This document shows positions 52,109-60,214 of a DNA stretch of 64,000 nucleotides, in pieces. The DNA is from Aquamicrobium aerolatum DSM 21857 (GTDB lineage Bacteria > Pseudomonadota > Alphaproteobacteria > Rhizobiales > Rhizobiaceae). The stretch lies in NCBI RefSeq assembly GCF_900113935.1, contig NZ_FORF01000014.1, forward strand, positions 1 through 64,000, given 5' to 3'. How positions within the stretch are numbered: position 1 is the stretch's first letter; each line of letters begins with the position of its first letter. A program made the position numbers and the translations under genes. The notes beneath the pieces were generated by a model. That model made no database searches. It saw only the letters and a program-made list of their open reading frames with translations, and was not told where the DNA came from.

Positions 52109-52133
52109 GGAACTTTTTATCATCGTTGGAGTT
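52109..52133 (+). promoter_or_regulatory. EcfG-like promoter of phyR
   Basis: GGAAC at 52109-52113, 16 nt, AGTT at 52130-52133: one mismatch. It lies 59 nt before phyR and back-to-back with the nepR-ecfG promoter. Confidence 0.55.
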
Positions 52134-52191
52134 TGATTGCTCGAAAGCACCATTTGTTTTCGCGAAATCGTCATTGAGGGAGACGGAACTT

Positions 52192-52986
52192 ATGAGTTTA
52201 TCTGCGCGAATTGCGCCACACCTGCCATTTCTCAGACGCTTCGCTCGCGCCGCCACCGGTTCCCAGAACAGCGGCGACGCGCTTGTGGCGGCAACGCTTG
52301 AAGCTGTTATTGCCGATGTCAGCGTGTTCCCGGCGCTGTCCAGCGATCGAATTGCGCTCTACCGAGTGTTCACGAAGCTGTTTACGTCGGTCAACATCCG
52401 CGTCCCGCAGGATGAAACCGCGCAAGGTTGGGAGAGCCGGGCGGCGGCCAATCTCTCTGCGATTGCTCCGCTGCCGCGCCAGGCATTTCTGCTTGTCGCT
52501 GTCGAAGGATTTTCCGAGGCTGAGGCCGCGGAAGTGCTCGATCTGTCGGAAGAGCGTTTTGCCGAGCTTCTGAAAGAGGCCAGCGAAGAAATTTCGCGCC
52601 AGGTGGCGACCGATGTCCTGATCATCGAAGACGAGCCGCTCATCGCGATGGATATCGAGCAGATGGTCGAAAGCCTCGGGCATCGGGTGGTTGGCACTGC
52701 ACGCACGCATAAGGAAGCAGTTGCGCTGTTCGGAAAGGCGCGACCCAAAATGGTGCTTGCGGATATTCAGCTGGCTGACGGCTCATCAGGTATTGATGCC
52801 GTCAACGAGATTCTGACGGGCGCGACCGTGCCTGTGATCTTTATCACGGCGTTTCCCGAGCGGTTGCTGACCGGGGAGCGACCGGAGCCTGCTTTCCTTG
52901 TGACGAAACCGTTCAACCCTGACATGGTCAAGGCGCTGATCAGCCAGGCGCTGTTCTTTGATCGTCAGGCGCGCGCAGCGGCATAA
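52192..52986 (+). CDS. phyR: General stress response regulator PhyR
   Basis: A 264-residue protein from the ATG at 52192. The N-terminal sigma-like domain (MSLSARIAPHLPFLRRFARA to EEISRQV) mimics EcfG, lacking DNA-binding capacity. The C-terminal receiver begins TDVLIIEDEPLIAMDIEQMV and has its phospho-accepting Asp in VLADIQLADG and Lys in VTKPFNPD. When phosphorylated it sequesters NepR. It is divergent from nepR-ecfG, with a terminator after its stop. Confidence 0.96.
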   Translation: MSLSARIAPHLPFLRRFARAATGSQNSGDALVAATLEAVIADVSVFPALSSDRIALYRVFTKLFTSVNIRVPQDETAQGWESRAAANLSAIAPLPRQAFLLVAVEGFSEAEAAEVLDLSEERFAELLKEASEEISRQVATDVLIIEDEPLIAMDIEQMVESLGHRVVGTARTHKEAVALFGKARPKMVLADIQLADGSSGIDAVNEILTGATVPVIFITAFPERLLTGERPEPAFLVTKPFNPDMVKALISQALFFDRQARAAA

Positions 52987-53004
52987 GTCGAGCATCAGCA
53001 ATTG

Positions 53005-53034
53005 AAAGGCCGTCCGATTGTGGCGGCCTTTTTT
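53005..53034 (+). terminator. Intrinsic terminator after phyR
   Basis: AAAGGCCG at 53005-53012 pairs with CGGCCTTT at 53024-53031, running into TTTTTT. It is 19 nt past the phyR stop. Confidence 0.85.
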
Positions 53035-53097
53035 GTTGAGATGGCGCTGCGTCAGGATTGCGCAGGCACAAAAACCGCGTCACAGCAGCATTTCGAC

Positions 53098-53122
53098 GGA
53101 ACCAATCCGCTTTCCTCGCGTT
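53098..53122 (+). promoter_or_regulatory. EcfG-type promoter of the DUF1328 gene
   Basis: GGAAC at 53098-53102, 16 nt, CGTT at 53119-53122: exact consensus, 32 nt before the start codon at 53154. Confidence 0.8.
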
Positions 53123-53153
53123 TTTAATGTACTAATTCCAAGGAGATAGAAAC

Positions 53154-53321
53154 ATGCTCTACTGGACGCTCGTCTTCCTCGTAGTGGCGGTCATTGCCGG
53201 CGCGCTTGGTTTTGGCGGCATCGCCGGAGCATCAGCGGGAATCGCACAGATCCTGTTTTTCATCTTCTTTGCGTTCCTGGTGATTTCCTTGATCGCCGGC
53301 CTTCTGCGACGTGCCGGATAG
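53154..53321 (+). CDS. DUF1328 (YtjA-like) small membrane protein
   Basis: A 55-residue protein with AAGGAG 7 nt upstream of the ATG. It is nearly all hydrophobic, with two membrane helices ([20 protein letters not shown] and [20 protein letters not shown]) linked by GGIAGASAG, which is the YtjA/DUF1328 pattern. Members are often stress-induced and have no proven activity. A perfect EcfG-type promoter lies immediately upstream. Confidence 0.9.
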   Translation: MLYWTLVFLVVAVIAGALGFGGIAGASAGIAQILFFIFFAFLVISLIAGLLRRAG

Positions 53322-53449
53322 GCCGTCCAGCCCTTCGAGCCGCATCGCAAGATGCCCTCGAAAAGTGGAGTTCGAAGTTCCCTCAACTCCTGGCTCCGCC
53401 GCGCGCCGGGTAATGCTTCAAAGATGGCATTGCCCGGCGTTGTGGTGTT

Positions 53450-53474
53450 GGAACCATTTCACACTTCACGCATT
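53450..53474 (+). promoter_or_regulatory. EcfG-type promoter of the HisKA_2 kinase gene
   Basis: GGAAC at 53450-53454, 16 nt, CATT at 53471-53474: one mismatch. It decides in favour of the kinase start at 53526, since the longer frame from 53352 would begin upstream of it. Confidence 0.65.
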
Positions 53475-53525
53475 CTTTGTTTCATCGTACCAGTAACGAA
53501 GGGTACGGGCGGGAAACTGAAGCCT

Positions 53526-54548
53526 ATGGGAGTGGGAATTATCGACAGCACGCGGCCAGGCGATGCGAGGTCCCCTCACGCAGATATTGCGCAAGGGAGG
53601 GGGCTGCTGCGTGCTCTGAGGAACACCGGCATAACGGTTTTCTACCAGACGCCGGATCTCAAGGTCGTATGGGGACAGAACATCCCGGAAAACTGGCTCG
53701 ATGGGCGGATCGAGGGCAAGGTTGATCGTGACTTTCTGCCCGCGTCCGTCGCTTCGTGGATTTCGGACAGAAAGCGCGCGGTGCTTGAGACCGGGATTTC
53801 CGATTCAGTGGAATTTCGCGACGGCGAAGATCAGAGCCGTTGGTATGACATGTGGATTGATGCAGATTTTTCCGACGAGGGCGTTCTTCAAGGGGTGATC
53901 ACAACCGTCGTGGAGATCACCGAGCGGAAGCACCGTGAGCAGACATTGCGTACGCTTCTGCGTGAAGTCAGCCATCGCTCGAAAAATCTGTTGGCGATCA
54001 TCCAGAGCATTGCCACGCAGACAGGTCGCTACTCGACCACCATTGAGGGGTTTCTTGATCGGTTCAGAGGCCGCTTGCACTCGTTGTCCTTTTCACAGGA
54101 CCTGGTGACATCGTCGGACTGGCGTGGCGCTACCCTCAGCGAACTTGTCGGGACGCAGGTGATGCGTTTTCGTGGCGATGAGGATCATAGCGTCAGGTTC
54201 GAAGGGGCCGACGTCTATCTCAATCCTAATGCCGCACTCCATATCGGACTTGCTCTTCATGAGCTGGTCGTCAATTCGATGAGCCACGGCGCTTTGGCGC
54301 GTCACGATGGAAGGGTTCATCTTCACAGCGAACTGGCCAAGGACGGAGACGTGCTCATTCTCCTGTGGAGCGAGCGGACGGTTGGATTGCTGTCGCCGAT
54401 CAAGCGCTTTGGCAGCGTGGCATTGGAGCGGGTCGTGCCCCTGTCGCTGGATGGCACGGCCACTGTCGAATATGTCGATGGGCAGCTTGACTACCGGCTG
54501 GAAATTCCGAGTGCCAATTTCGAGATCGAACAACTCTCCCATGGCTGA
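53526..54548 (+). CDS. HisKA_2/HWE-type sensor histidine kinase with PAS domain
   Basis: A 340-residue soluble kinase from the ATG at 53526. A PAS domain occupies about 25-135 (RNTGITVFYQTPDLKVVWGQ to VITTVVEITERKHRE). The HisKA_2 dimerisation box is LREVSHRSKNLLAIIQSIAT with His150, and the ATPase N box is HELVVNSMSHGAL. Kinases of this subfamily phosphorylate PhyR in other alphaproteobacteria, and this one is encoded in the same locus under its own EcfG-type promoter. It is therefore a likely PhyK-type or modulating kinase. The G2 region is short and poorly conserved. Confidence 0.88.
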   Translation: MGVGIIDSTRPGDARSPHADIAQGRGLLRALRNTGITVFYQTPDLKVVWGQNIPENWLDGRIEGKVDRDFLPASVASWISDRKRAVLETGISDSVEFRDGEDQSRWYDMWIDADFSDEGVLQGVITTVVEITERKHREQTLRTLLREVSHRSKNLLAIIQSIATQTGRYSTTIEGFLDRFRGRLHSLSFSQDLVTSSDWRGATLSELVGTQVMRFRGDEDHSVRFEGADVYLNPNAALHIGLALHELVVNSMSHGALARHDGRVHLHSELAKDGDVLILLWSERTVGLLSPIKRFGSVALERVVPLSLDGTATVEYVDGQLDYRLEIPSANFEIEQLSHG

Positions 54549-54600
54549 TGCATGTTTCCCGAAAGTTGGAGCCGGTTTCGGGACAAAGGCATGCGAGCCA
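54546..54600. repeat. Rhizobial intergenic repeat
   Basis: GCATGTTTCCCGAAAGTTGG, then AGCCGGTTTCGGGACAAAGG and CATGCGAGCC, matches the dispersed family also seen at 9905-10010 and 49990-50042. It begins at the kinase stop codon. Confidence 0.6.
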
Positions 54601-54649
54601 AAGGCTTGCAGCGGGCGGCCATGTGAGATCGATTGAAGCCAGTGCCAAT

Positions 54650-54764
54650 TAAAAAGGCTGGTCTTGCGACCAGCCTTCTCACGGAAGATCACGCCCCCGT
54701 TGTGCCGCACTGTCCACCATTTGGGGGGGGGGGCGATTGGGCTGGTGTCCAGCGCGGCATGGAC
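54650..54764 (-). ncRNA. EcfG-dependent sRNA with an 11-C loop (GsrN-like)
   Basis: An orphan transcript on the minus strand starts about 6-8 nt after the perfect EcfG promoter at 54769-54793. It ends at an intrinsic terminator: AAGGCTGGTC (54677-54668), GCAA tetraloop, GACCAGCCTT (54663-54654), then TTTAATT. Near the 5' end GCCGCGCTGGACACC (54758-54744) pairs with GGTGGACAGTGCGGC (54718-54704), 13 of 15 positions paired. The 25-nt apical loop contains eleven cytosines (54733-54723). A GGGGGC segment in the linker could pair with the loop. No coding frame with a ribosome site is inside. Promoter class, locus, size and C-rich 5' loop all match Caulobacter GsrN. Confidence 0.8.
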
Positions 54765-54768
54765 TAAC

Positions 54769-54793
54769 AACGAAGTCTGGATAAAATAGTTCC
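54769..54793 (-). promoter_or_regulatory. EcfG-type promoter of the C-loop sRNA
   Basis: On the minus strand GGAAC (54793-54789), 16 nt, CGTT (54772-54769): exact consensus, with no protein gene downstream on that strand. Confidence 0.8.
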
Positions 54794-54825
54794 ATCATTT
54801 CTCACGAATTTTTAGCATTCCGCTC

Positions 54826-54850
54826 GGAACATGCTTCAAATCAGTACGTT
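54826..54850 (+). promoter_or_regulatory. EcfG-type promoter of the 57-aa gene
   Basis: GGAAC at 54826-54830, 16 nt, CGTT at 54847-54850: exact consensus, 40 nt before the start codon at 54890. Confidence 0.8.
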
Positions 54851-54889
54851 CAACGGTCATGGTTCGCTGTCGTCGTCTGGGAGGTGAAG

Positions 54890-55063
54890 ATGATTTCGCA
54901 AATGAACGTGGTGCAAAATGCGGCGCGTCTGGCGATGGATCATCGCGCCGCGCGGCCCCGGCGCAATCCTGGCAGTGATGCCCCGTCGCGCTTTCTCAAG
55001 ATGGCTTTGGGCGTCGCCAGCGTCGCAGCCCTGCTGGGCGCTGTCTATCTGATCATGGCGTGA
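54890..55063 (+). CDS. 57-aa single-span membrane protein of the stress regulon
   Basis: GGGAGGTGAAG directly precedes the ATG. The product has a basic soluble N-terminus (about 33 residues, HRAARPRRNPG) and one C-terminal membrane helix (MALGVASVAALLGAVYLIMA). No family is recognised. The exact EcfG promoter 40 nt upstream supports it as a real gene despite its size. Confidence 0.75.
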   Translation: MISQMNVVQNAARLAMDHRAARPRRNPGSDAPSRFLKMALGVASVAALLGAVYLIMA

Positions 55064-55073
55064 TCGGGCCGAA

Positions 55074-55223
55074 TTATTGCGGCGGGTTCATGCGCTCTGG
55101 TGGGATCCGAACGGTCATTTCTCCAATATTCGGCTCGACCATGGTCGCCAAGGCGTACATGGCGCCATAGATAACGCCTGCAATGACGGCGAGCGTCATG
55201 ATGAACCGGAATAGCGTCGGCAT
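55074..55223 (-). CDS. 49-aa conserved-looking membrane protein
   Basis: From the ATG at 55223 the product is MPTLFRFIMTLAVIAGVIYG, continuing through AMYALATMVEPNIGEMTVRI to PPERMNPPQ. It has one N-terminal membrane helix and a conserved-looking EMTVRIPPER tail that I associate with small proteins beside xerD or aroK in Hyphomicrobiales. The ribosome site is weak. It is divergent from aroK. Confidence 0.72.
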   Translation of the reverse strand: MPTLFRFIMTLAVIAGVIYGAMYALATMVEPNIGEMTVRIPPERMNPPQ

Positions 55224-55412
55224 GGAGTGCTCGTGACTGGTGGCTGGCAATCTGCGTCCCGTTATGGGACGTGCACCAGTGTATTTCAAGGCAGCGAACC
55301 GCTCTGCGTGCTTGACGTGGTCATCTTTTCATGGCGTTACCGCCCGGCGGGGCAATTGCCTTGGCGAAGCGGGGTGGCGTGAATGCTGTCCTGAAGGGGG
55401 CCATAAAAGGCG

Positions 55413-56009
55413 GTGGGCGCTGTGAAACTGCTTGCTTCTCAAATTCGCGACAGGCTCGGCGAGCGGACGATCGTATTTGTCGGCCTGATGGGTGCGGGCA
55501 AAACTGCGATTGGCCGCCAGGTGGCGCAAATTCTCGACCTGCCTTTTGCCGACAGCGATCATGAAATTGAAGCGGTCTCGAAGATGACCGTTCCCGAGCT
55601 TTTCGAGCGCTATGGCGAGCCGGAATTTCGTGCGCTGGAGCAGCGCGTCATCGAACGTCTGATGAAAGACGGTCCGCGGGTGGTTTCGACAGGTGGTGGA
55701 GCCTTCATGAGCGCCCAGACCCGCGAGATCATTGGACGCCATGGTCTGGGGGTCTGGCTCAAGGCGGATCTCGATCTTTTGATGGAGCGGGTTTCCAAGC
55801 GTCAGAACCGTCCGCTTCTGAAAGATCCGGACCCGCGCGGCGTGATGCGTCGGCTGATGGATGAGCGCTATCCGTTTTATGCGCAGGCACATCTGACCTT
55901 CGAGACACGTGACGCGAAACGAGAAGTCATCACCGCGGAAACGCTGCAGGCAATTGCGCGCTATCTGGGGGTCGACATGGAAGATACACAGGCAGGGTCG
56001 CAGGAATGA
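55413..56009 (+). CDS. aroK: Shikimate kinase
   Basis: A 198-residue kinase with a GTG start (alternative GTG at 55422). Walker A is [11 protein letters not shown], the shikimate-binding Asp lies in DSDHEIE, the substrate loop is STGGGAFM, and the lid arginine region is RQNRPLLKD. It phosphorylates shikimate at O3 in aromatic amino acid synthesis. Its stop overlaps aroB by 4 nt. Confidence 0.95.
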   Translation: MGAVKLLASQIRDRLGERTIVFVGLMGAGKTAIGRQVAQILDLPFADSDHEIEAVSKMTVPELFERYGEPEFRALEQRVIERLMKDGPRVVSTGGGAFMSAQTREIIGRHGLGVWLKADLDLLMERVSKRQNRPLLKDPDPRGVMRRLMDERYPFYAQAHLTFETRDAKREVITAETLQAIARYLGVDMEDTQAGSQE

Positions 56010-57127
56010 CACTCAATCAGGTCACGGCGCAGAAGGTTCGGGTCAATCTTGCAGAGCGCAGTTATGACATCCTGATCGGCGACGGTCTCCTTTCAGGCGC
56101 TGGACAGGAGATTGCGGCCCGGCTGCCCGGTGCTCGCGTTGCAATCGTCACAGACAGCAACGTTGCAGCCGCACACGCCAAGCAACTGGTGCAGAGCCTC
56201 GATCTGGCAGGCATCGCGTCCACCACGATCTCGATTGCACCGGGGGAGCGCAGCAAGAGGTTTGAGGTGCTTCAGCAGGTGGTCGATGGTGTGCTGTCTG
56301 CACGACTTGAGCGGGGCGATGCCGTCATCGCGCTGGGCGGCGGTGTCGTCGGCGATCTTGCCGGTTTTGTGTCAGGAATCGTGCGGCGCGGCATGAAGTT
56401 TGTGCAGATGCCGACATCGCTGCTGGCTCAGGTGGATTCGTCGGTTGGCGGCAAGACCGGGATCAACACAGCCCATGGCAAAAATCTCATTGGCGTGTTT
56501 CAGCAGCCCGCGCTGGTTCTGGCAGACACCCAGGTTCTGGACACGCTGCCTGACCGCGAATTTCGCGCTGGTTACGCCGAAGTGGCAAAATACGGCCTCA
56601 TCGATCGTCCGGACTTTTTTACGTGGCTGGAGCGCAATTGGCAGGCGGTGTTTGCAGGCGGGGTCGAGCGCGTTCATGCCATCGCACAATCCTGTCAGGC
56701 CAAGGCCGACATGGTCGAACGTGACGAGTATGAAACCGGCGACCGTGCATTGCTGAACCTGGGTCATACGTTCGGTCATGCCCTGGAGGCAGCCACTGGC
56801 TATGACAGTGCCCGCCTTGTGCATGGCGAAGGTGTCGCCATTGGCATGGCGCTGGCGCACCGCTTTTCCAGTCGGCTCAATCTTTGCTCGATGGATGATA
56901 CGACACGTGTCGAGGCACATTTGCGCGCCGTCGGCTTGCCAGTCACGCTGGCCGAGGTTCCTGGTGGTTTGCCGGGAGCGGAGCGTTTGCTTGACTATAT
57001 CATGCAGGACAAAAAGGTTTCGCGGGGCGCGCTGACATTCATCTTGACGCGTGGCGTCGGGCAATCATTCGTTGCCAAAGATGTTCCGTCTTCTGAAGTC
57101 CTGTCCTTCCTTCAGTCGGTAACCTGA
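56006..57127 (+). CDS. aroB: 3-dehydroquinate synthase
   Basis: A 373-residue enzyme converting DAHP to 3-dehydroquinate with NAD and a divalent metal. Diagnostic segments are [40 protein letters not shown], the EVAKYGLI helix and the metal ligands in [18 protein letters not shown] and [11 protein letters not shown]. It is coupled to aroK, the enzyme two steps later. Confidence 0.97.
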   Translation: MTLNQVTAQKVRVNLAERSYDILIGDGLLSGAGQEIAARLPGARVAIVTDSNVAAAHAKQLVQSLDLAGIASTTISIAPGERSKRFEVLQQVVDGVLSARLERGDAVIALGGGVVGDLAGFVSGIVRRGMKFVQMPTSLLAQVDSSVGGKTGINTAHGKNLIGVFQQPALVLADTQVLDTLPDREFRAGYAEVAKYGLIDRPDFFTWLERNWQAVFAGGVERVHAIAQSCQAKADMVERDEYETGDRALLNLGHTFGHALEAATGYDSARLVHGEGVAIGMALAHRFSSRLNLCSMDDTTRVEAHLRAVGLPVTLAEVPGGLPGAERLLDYIMQDKKVSRGALTFILTRGVGQSFVAKDVPSSEVLSFLQSVT

Positions 57128-57138
57128 CCGGTTGTTTC

Positions 57139-58035
57139 ATGGATCGTTCGTTTCTGGTGATCGCAGCTTTGGTCGGGGCAGGCGCTTTTGGCGGCGTCCT
57201 GTTCTTTTTGCGTCCGATCCTGCGGATGTTTGGCTACGAGCTCATGTCTGCGTCCGCGGCTCGGGGCGCGAGCGCTGAAGCGCGTGGCAGCGCTGGGGAC
57301 ATGCATCGCGATCCAGACGCGGGCCGGCAGGAACGGGACCGGATAGGCGGTGTTCTCGATATCGTTGATCTGGAAGTTTCTGACGTCATGGTCCACCGTA
57401 CCAAGATGCGGTCGGTGTGCATCGACCAGCCCGTCGAGGCGGTGGTGCATGATGTTCTGATGAGCCCGCACACCCGCTTGCCGTTGTGGCGTGACAGTAC
57501 CGAAAATATCGTTGGCGTACTCCATTCCAAGGATTTGCTGCGCGCGCTGCATGAAGCGGGCAACGATGCCTCGCGCATCGACATCTCGAAAGTCGCGACC
57601 AAGCCCTGGTTTGTTCCGGACACAACGTCCCTGCCGGACCAGTTGAATGCTTTCCTGCGGCGAAAGACGCATTTCGCAATTGTTGTTGACGAATATGGCG
57701 AGATGGAAGGGCTGGTGACGCTCGAGGATATTCTTGAGGAGATTGTCGGTGACATCGCGGACGAGCACGATGTCGATGTTCAGGGCGTCAAGCAGGAAGC
57801 CGACGGATCGGTCGTCGTTGACGGAGCCGTGCCGATTCGGGATCTGAACCGGGCGCTTGGCTGGTCGCTGCCAGACGAGGAGGCGACCACGATTGCCGGG
57901 CTGGTCATCCACGAAACGCAGACGATCCCGGAGGTCCGACAAGCGTTTACCTTCCACGGCAAGCGCTTCTTCATCATGCGCCGAGAGCGCAATCGCATCA
58001 CGCGGATCAGGATCAGACCTGCCGATCAGGCCTGA
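57139..58035 (+). CDS. CBS-pair/CorC_HlyC protein lacking the DUF21 domain
   Basis: A 298-residue protein. One N-terminal hydrophobic helix (FLVIAALVGAGAFGGVLFFL) is followed by a non-conserved linker. Then comes the conserved module: LDIVDLEVSDVMVHRTKMRS, a CBS pair up to HFAIVVDEYGEMEGLVTLED, and a CorC_HlyC domain (GAVPIRDLNRALGWSLPDEE). The usual gene in this position after aroB encodes about 430 residues with a four-helix DUF21 (CNNM) membrane domain, which is absent here. It would be a regulatory or ion-efflux-related protein. The reduced membrane part suggests changed function. Confidence 0.85.
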   Translation: MDRSFLVIAALVGAGAFGGVLFFLRPILRMFGYELMSASAARGASAEARGSAGDMHRDPDAGRQERDRIGGVLDIVDLEVSDVMVHRTKMRSVCIDQPVEAVVHDVLMSPHTRLPLWRDSTENIVGVLHSKDLLRALHEAGNDASRIDISKVATKPWFVPDTTSLPDQLNAFLRRKTHFAIVVDEYGEMEGLVTLEDILEEIVGDIADEHDVDVQGVKQEADGSVVVDGAVPIRDLNRALGWSLPDEEATTIAGLVIHETQTIPEVRQAFTFHGKRFFIMRRERNRITRIRIRPADQA

Positions 58036-58086
58036 GCGGGTCTACGCACTCAACCGGCGCAGACGCCGTGCGTGATCGCGCCTGGG

Positions 58087-58401
58087 CTACCAGCGGGTTG
58101 CTTCACCAGGGGCGGATGCCTCGATCGCAAGCGCATGAACGCCCTGGTTCAATTCGTCCGCCAGTGTGTCGTTGACCGCGCGGTGGCGTTGCAGCCGGCT
58201 CATGGCAGAAAACATCTCTGCCACGATGCGGACACGGAAATGGGTTTCACCCGTGCCATCGAAAGAATCGTGGTGGTCAGAGCCGGAGTGATGGTGTCCG
58301 GCATGCAAATGGCTTTCGTTGATCACGACAAGCCTCTCGGGAGAAAAGGCAGAGTTGAGCTTCTCTTCTATCGTCGACTGGATGGACAAGGGCGGCTCCA
58401 T
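58087..58401 (-). CDS. BolA-family protein
   Basis: A 104-residue protein starting MEPPLSIQSTIEEKLNSAFS. The BolA fold shows ERLVVINESHLHAGH, a GETHFRVRIVAEMFSAMSRL strand-helix and the family's RLQRHRAVNDTLADEL...VHALAIEA end with conserved histidines. BolA proteins bind glutaredoxins and iron-sulfur clusters and can act as regulators. It carries an extra histidine-rich loop (HHHSGSDHHDSFDG). It is convergent with the CBS gene. Confidence 0.92.
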   Translation of the reverse strand: MEPPLSIQSTIEEKLNSAFSPERLVVINESHLHAGHHHSGSDHHDSFDGTGETHFRVRIVAEMFSAMSRLQRHRAVNDTLADELNQGVHALAIEASAPGEATRW

Positions 58402-58530
58402 TCACCATATGGGACATGCCCGCGGCGCAGGCGTGATTCATGCCGTTGGGCGATCACCCGGGAAATGTCAATTCTTGTATCGGATCGCGAAGCGCCCATA
58501 ATCAGGCAATAGCTTCGCTTGTTGAATCGT

Positions 58531-59145
58531 ATGAAACCGTATTCGAAATATTTCGAGAAGATTAAAGTGCGTCCGGACGCCAAGGCCGAGGCCAAGGCGA
58601 GCACACCCGCGTGCCAGTGGGACGGATGCACTGAGCCAGGCACGCACCGCGCGCCAGTTGGACGCATGCGCGAAGGTGAATATTTTAAATTCTGCTTCGA
58701 CCACGTGCGCGAGTACAACAAGGGTTTCAATTATTTTTCAGGTGTTCCCGATTCGGATATTGCGCGTTTCCAGAAAGAAGCGCTGACGGGTCACCGTCCG
58801 ACCTGGAAGATGGGCGCCAATGCTCAGGCGACGTCTTCTCCCGATTTTGCGCAGAAACGCTCGGGCAATGCCGGTTATCACAACCGGATGCGCGACCAAT
58901 ATGGCATTTTCGGTGACCAGGCGCCGCCGCGGGCGCGCGAGCGCAAGCTGAAGTCGCTTGAGGCCAAGGCGATGGAAACGCTTGGCCTTGACGCAAAGGC
59001 GACTGGCGAAGACATAAAGGCGCGCTATAAGGAACTCGTGAAACGCCACCATCCGGATGCGAATGGCGGTGACAGAGGTTCGGAAGACCGTTTGCGAGAT
59101 GTGTTGCAGGCCTATCGCGTGCTGAAACAAGCAGGTTTGTGTTAG
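58531..59145 (+). CDS. J-domain protein with N-terminal cysteine/histidine region
   Basis: From the ATG at 58531 the product has 204 residues. The N-terminal half has a conserved-looking CQWDGCTEPGTHRAP...FKFCFDHVREYNKGFNYFSG segment with possible zinc ligands. The C-terminal 60 residues are a J-domain: METLGLDAKATGEDIKARYK with the HPD tripeptide in RHHPDANGGD. It would stimulate a DnaK partner. It precedes cobS-cobT, an arrangement known in Hyphomicrobiales. Confidence 0.9.
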   Translation: MKPYSKYFEKIKVRPDAKAEAKASTPACQWDGCTEPGTHRAPVGRMREGEYFKFCFDHVREYNKGFNYFSGVPDSDIARFQKEALTGHRPTWKMGANAQATSSPDFAQKRSGNAGYHNRMRDQYGIFGDQAPPRARERKLKSLEAKAMETLGLDAKATGEDIKARYKELVKRHHPDANGGDRGSEDRLRDVLQAYRVLKQAGLC

Positions 59146-59221
59146 GCGCAGTGTCTGATAAAGACGGCCCCCGGAAGAAGACAAGAACACCGGCGAAAGC
59201 GCGGCTTTCGCACGTGGAGGC

Positions 59222-60211
59222 ATGATGAACAAGGTCGATCGCGACATCGCCAACCTGCCCGATACTACGGTTTCGGTGAAGGATATTTTCTGCTTCGAAT
59301 CCTCGATGGTCGTTCCGGCCTATTCGGCTACGAGCGAGCACGTCCCGGATATCGATCCCGACTACCTGTTTGACCCCCAGACGACGCTGGCGATCCTTTC
59401 GGGCTTTGCCTTCAATCGTCGTGTGATGGTGTCCGGCTATCACGGCACCGGCAAATCGACGCATATCGAGCAGGTTGCGGCGCGCCTCAACTGGCCTTGC
59501 GTGCGCATCAATCTCGACAGCCATGTCAGCCGTATCGATCTGGTTGGCAAGGACGCGATTGTGCTGCGCGACGGCATGCAGGTCACCGAATTCAAGGACG
59601 GCATCCTGCCCTGGGCCTACCAGCACAATGTCGCGCTGGTGTTCGACGAATATGACGCTGGCCGTCCGGACGTGATGTTCGTGATCCAGCGCGTGCTGGA
59701 AGCGTCTGGCCGCCTGACGCTGCTCGACCAGAGCCGCGTGATCCGCCCGCACCCGGCCTTCCGCCTGTTTGCAACCGCCAACACGGTTGGGCTTGGCGAC
59801 ACGACCGGCCTCTATCATGGCACCCAGCAGATCAACCAGGCGCAGATGGACCGTTGGTCCATTGTCACGACGCTGAACTATCTGCCGCATGAGCAGGAAG
59901 TGAACATCGTTCTGGCCAAGGCGAAGCACTTCCAGACCGAGAAGGGACGCGACATCGTCAGCAAGATGGTGCGCGTTGCAGACATGACGCGCTCCGCCTT
60001 CATCAATGGCGATCTGTCGACCGTGATGAGCCCGCGGACCGTGATCACCTGGGCAGAAAACGCCGAAATCTTCGGCGATGTCGGTTTTGCGTTCAGGCTC
60101 ACCTTCCTCAACAAGTGCGACGAACTGGAACGCTCGGTGGTGGCCGAGTTCTACCAGCGCGCTTTTGGTGAAGAACTTCCTGAGTCGGCAGCCAACATAG
60201 TTCTGGGGTAA
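59222..60211 (+). CDS. cobS: Aerobic cobaltochelatase subunit CobS
   Basis: A 329-residue AAA+ protein. Walker A is [14 protein letters not shown], Walker [16 protein letters not shown], followed by [14 protein letters not shown] and the arginine-finger region. With CobT and CobN it inserts cobalt into hydrogenobyrinic acid diamide in aerobic B12 synthesis. GGAGG precedes two adjacent ATGs at 59222 and 59225. No cobalamin riboswitch is visible upstream. Confidence 0.95.
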   Translation: MMNKVDRDIANLPDTTVSVKDIFCFESSMVVPAYSATSEHVPDIDPDYLFDPQTTLAILSGFAFNRRVMVSGYHGTGKSTHIEQVAARLNWPCVRINLDSHVSRIDLVGKDAIVLRDGMQVTEFKDGILPWAYQHNVALVFDEYDAGRPDVMFVIQRVLEASGRLTLLDQSRVIRPHPAFRLFATANTVGLGDTTGLYHGTQQINQAQMDRWSIVTTLNYLPHEQEVNIVLAKAKHFQTEKGRDIVSKMVRVADMTRSAFINGDLSTVMSPRTVITWAENAEIFGDVGFAFRLTFLNKCDELERSVVAEFYQRAFGEELPESAANIVLG

Positions 60212-60214
60212 TCC

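Noticed and set aside
59146-59221. Cobalamin riboswitch before cobS
   Set aside because: Only 76 nt separate the genes and no B12-box-like sequence is present.
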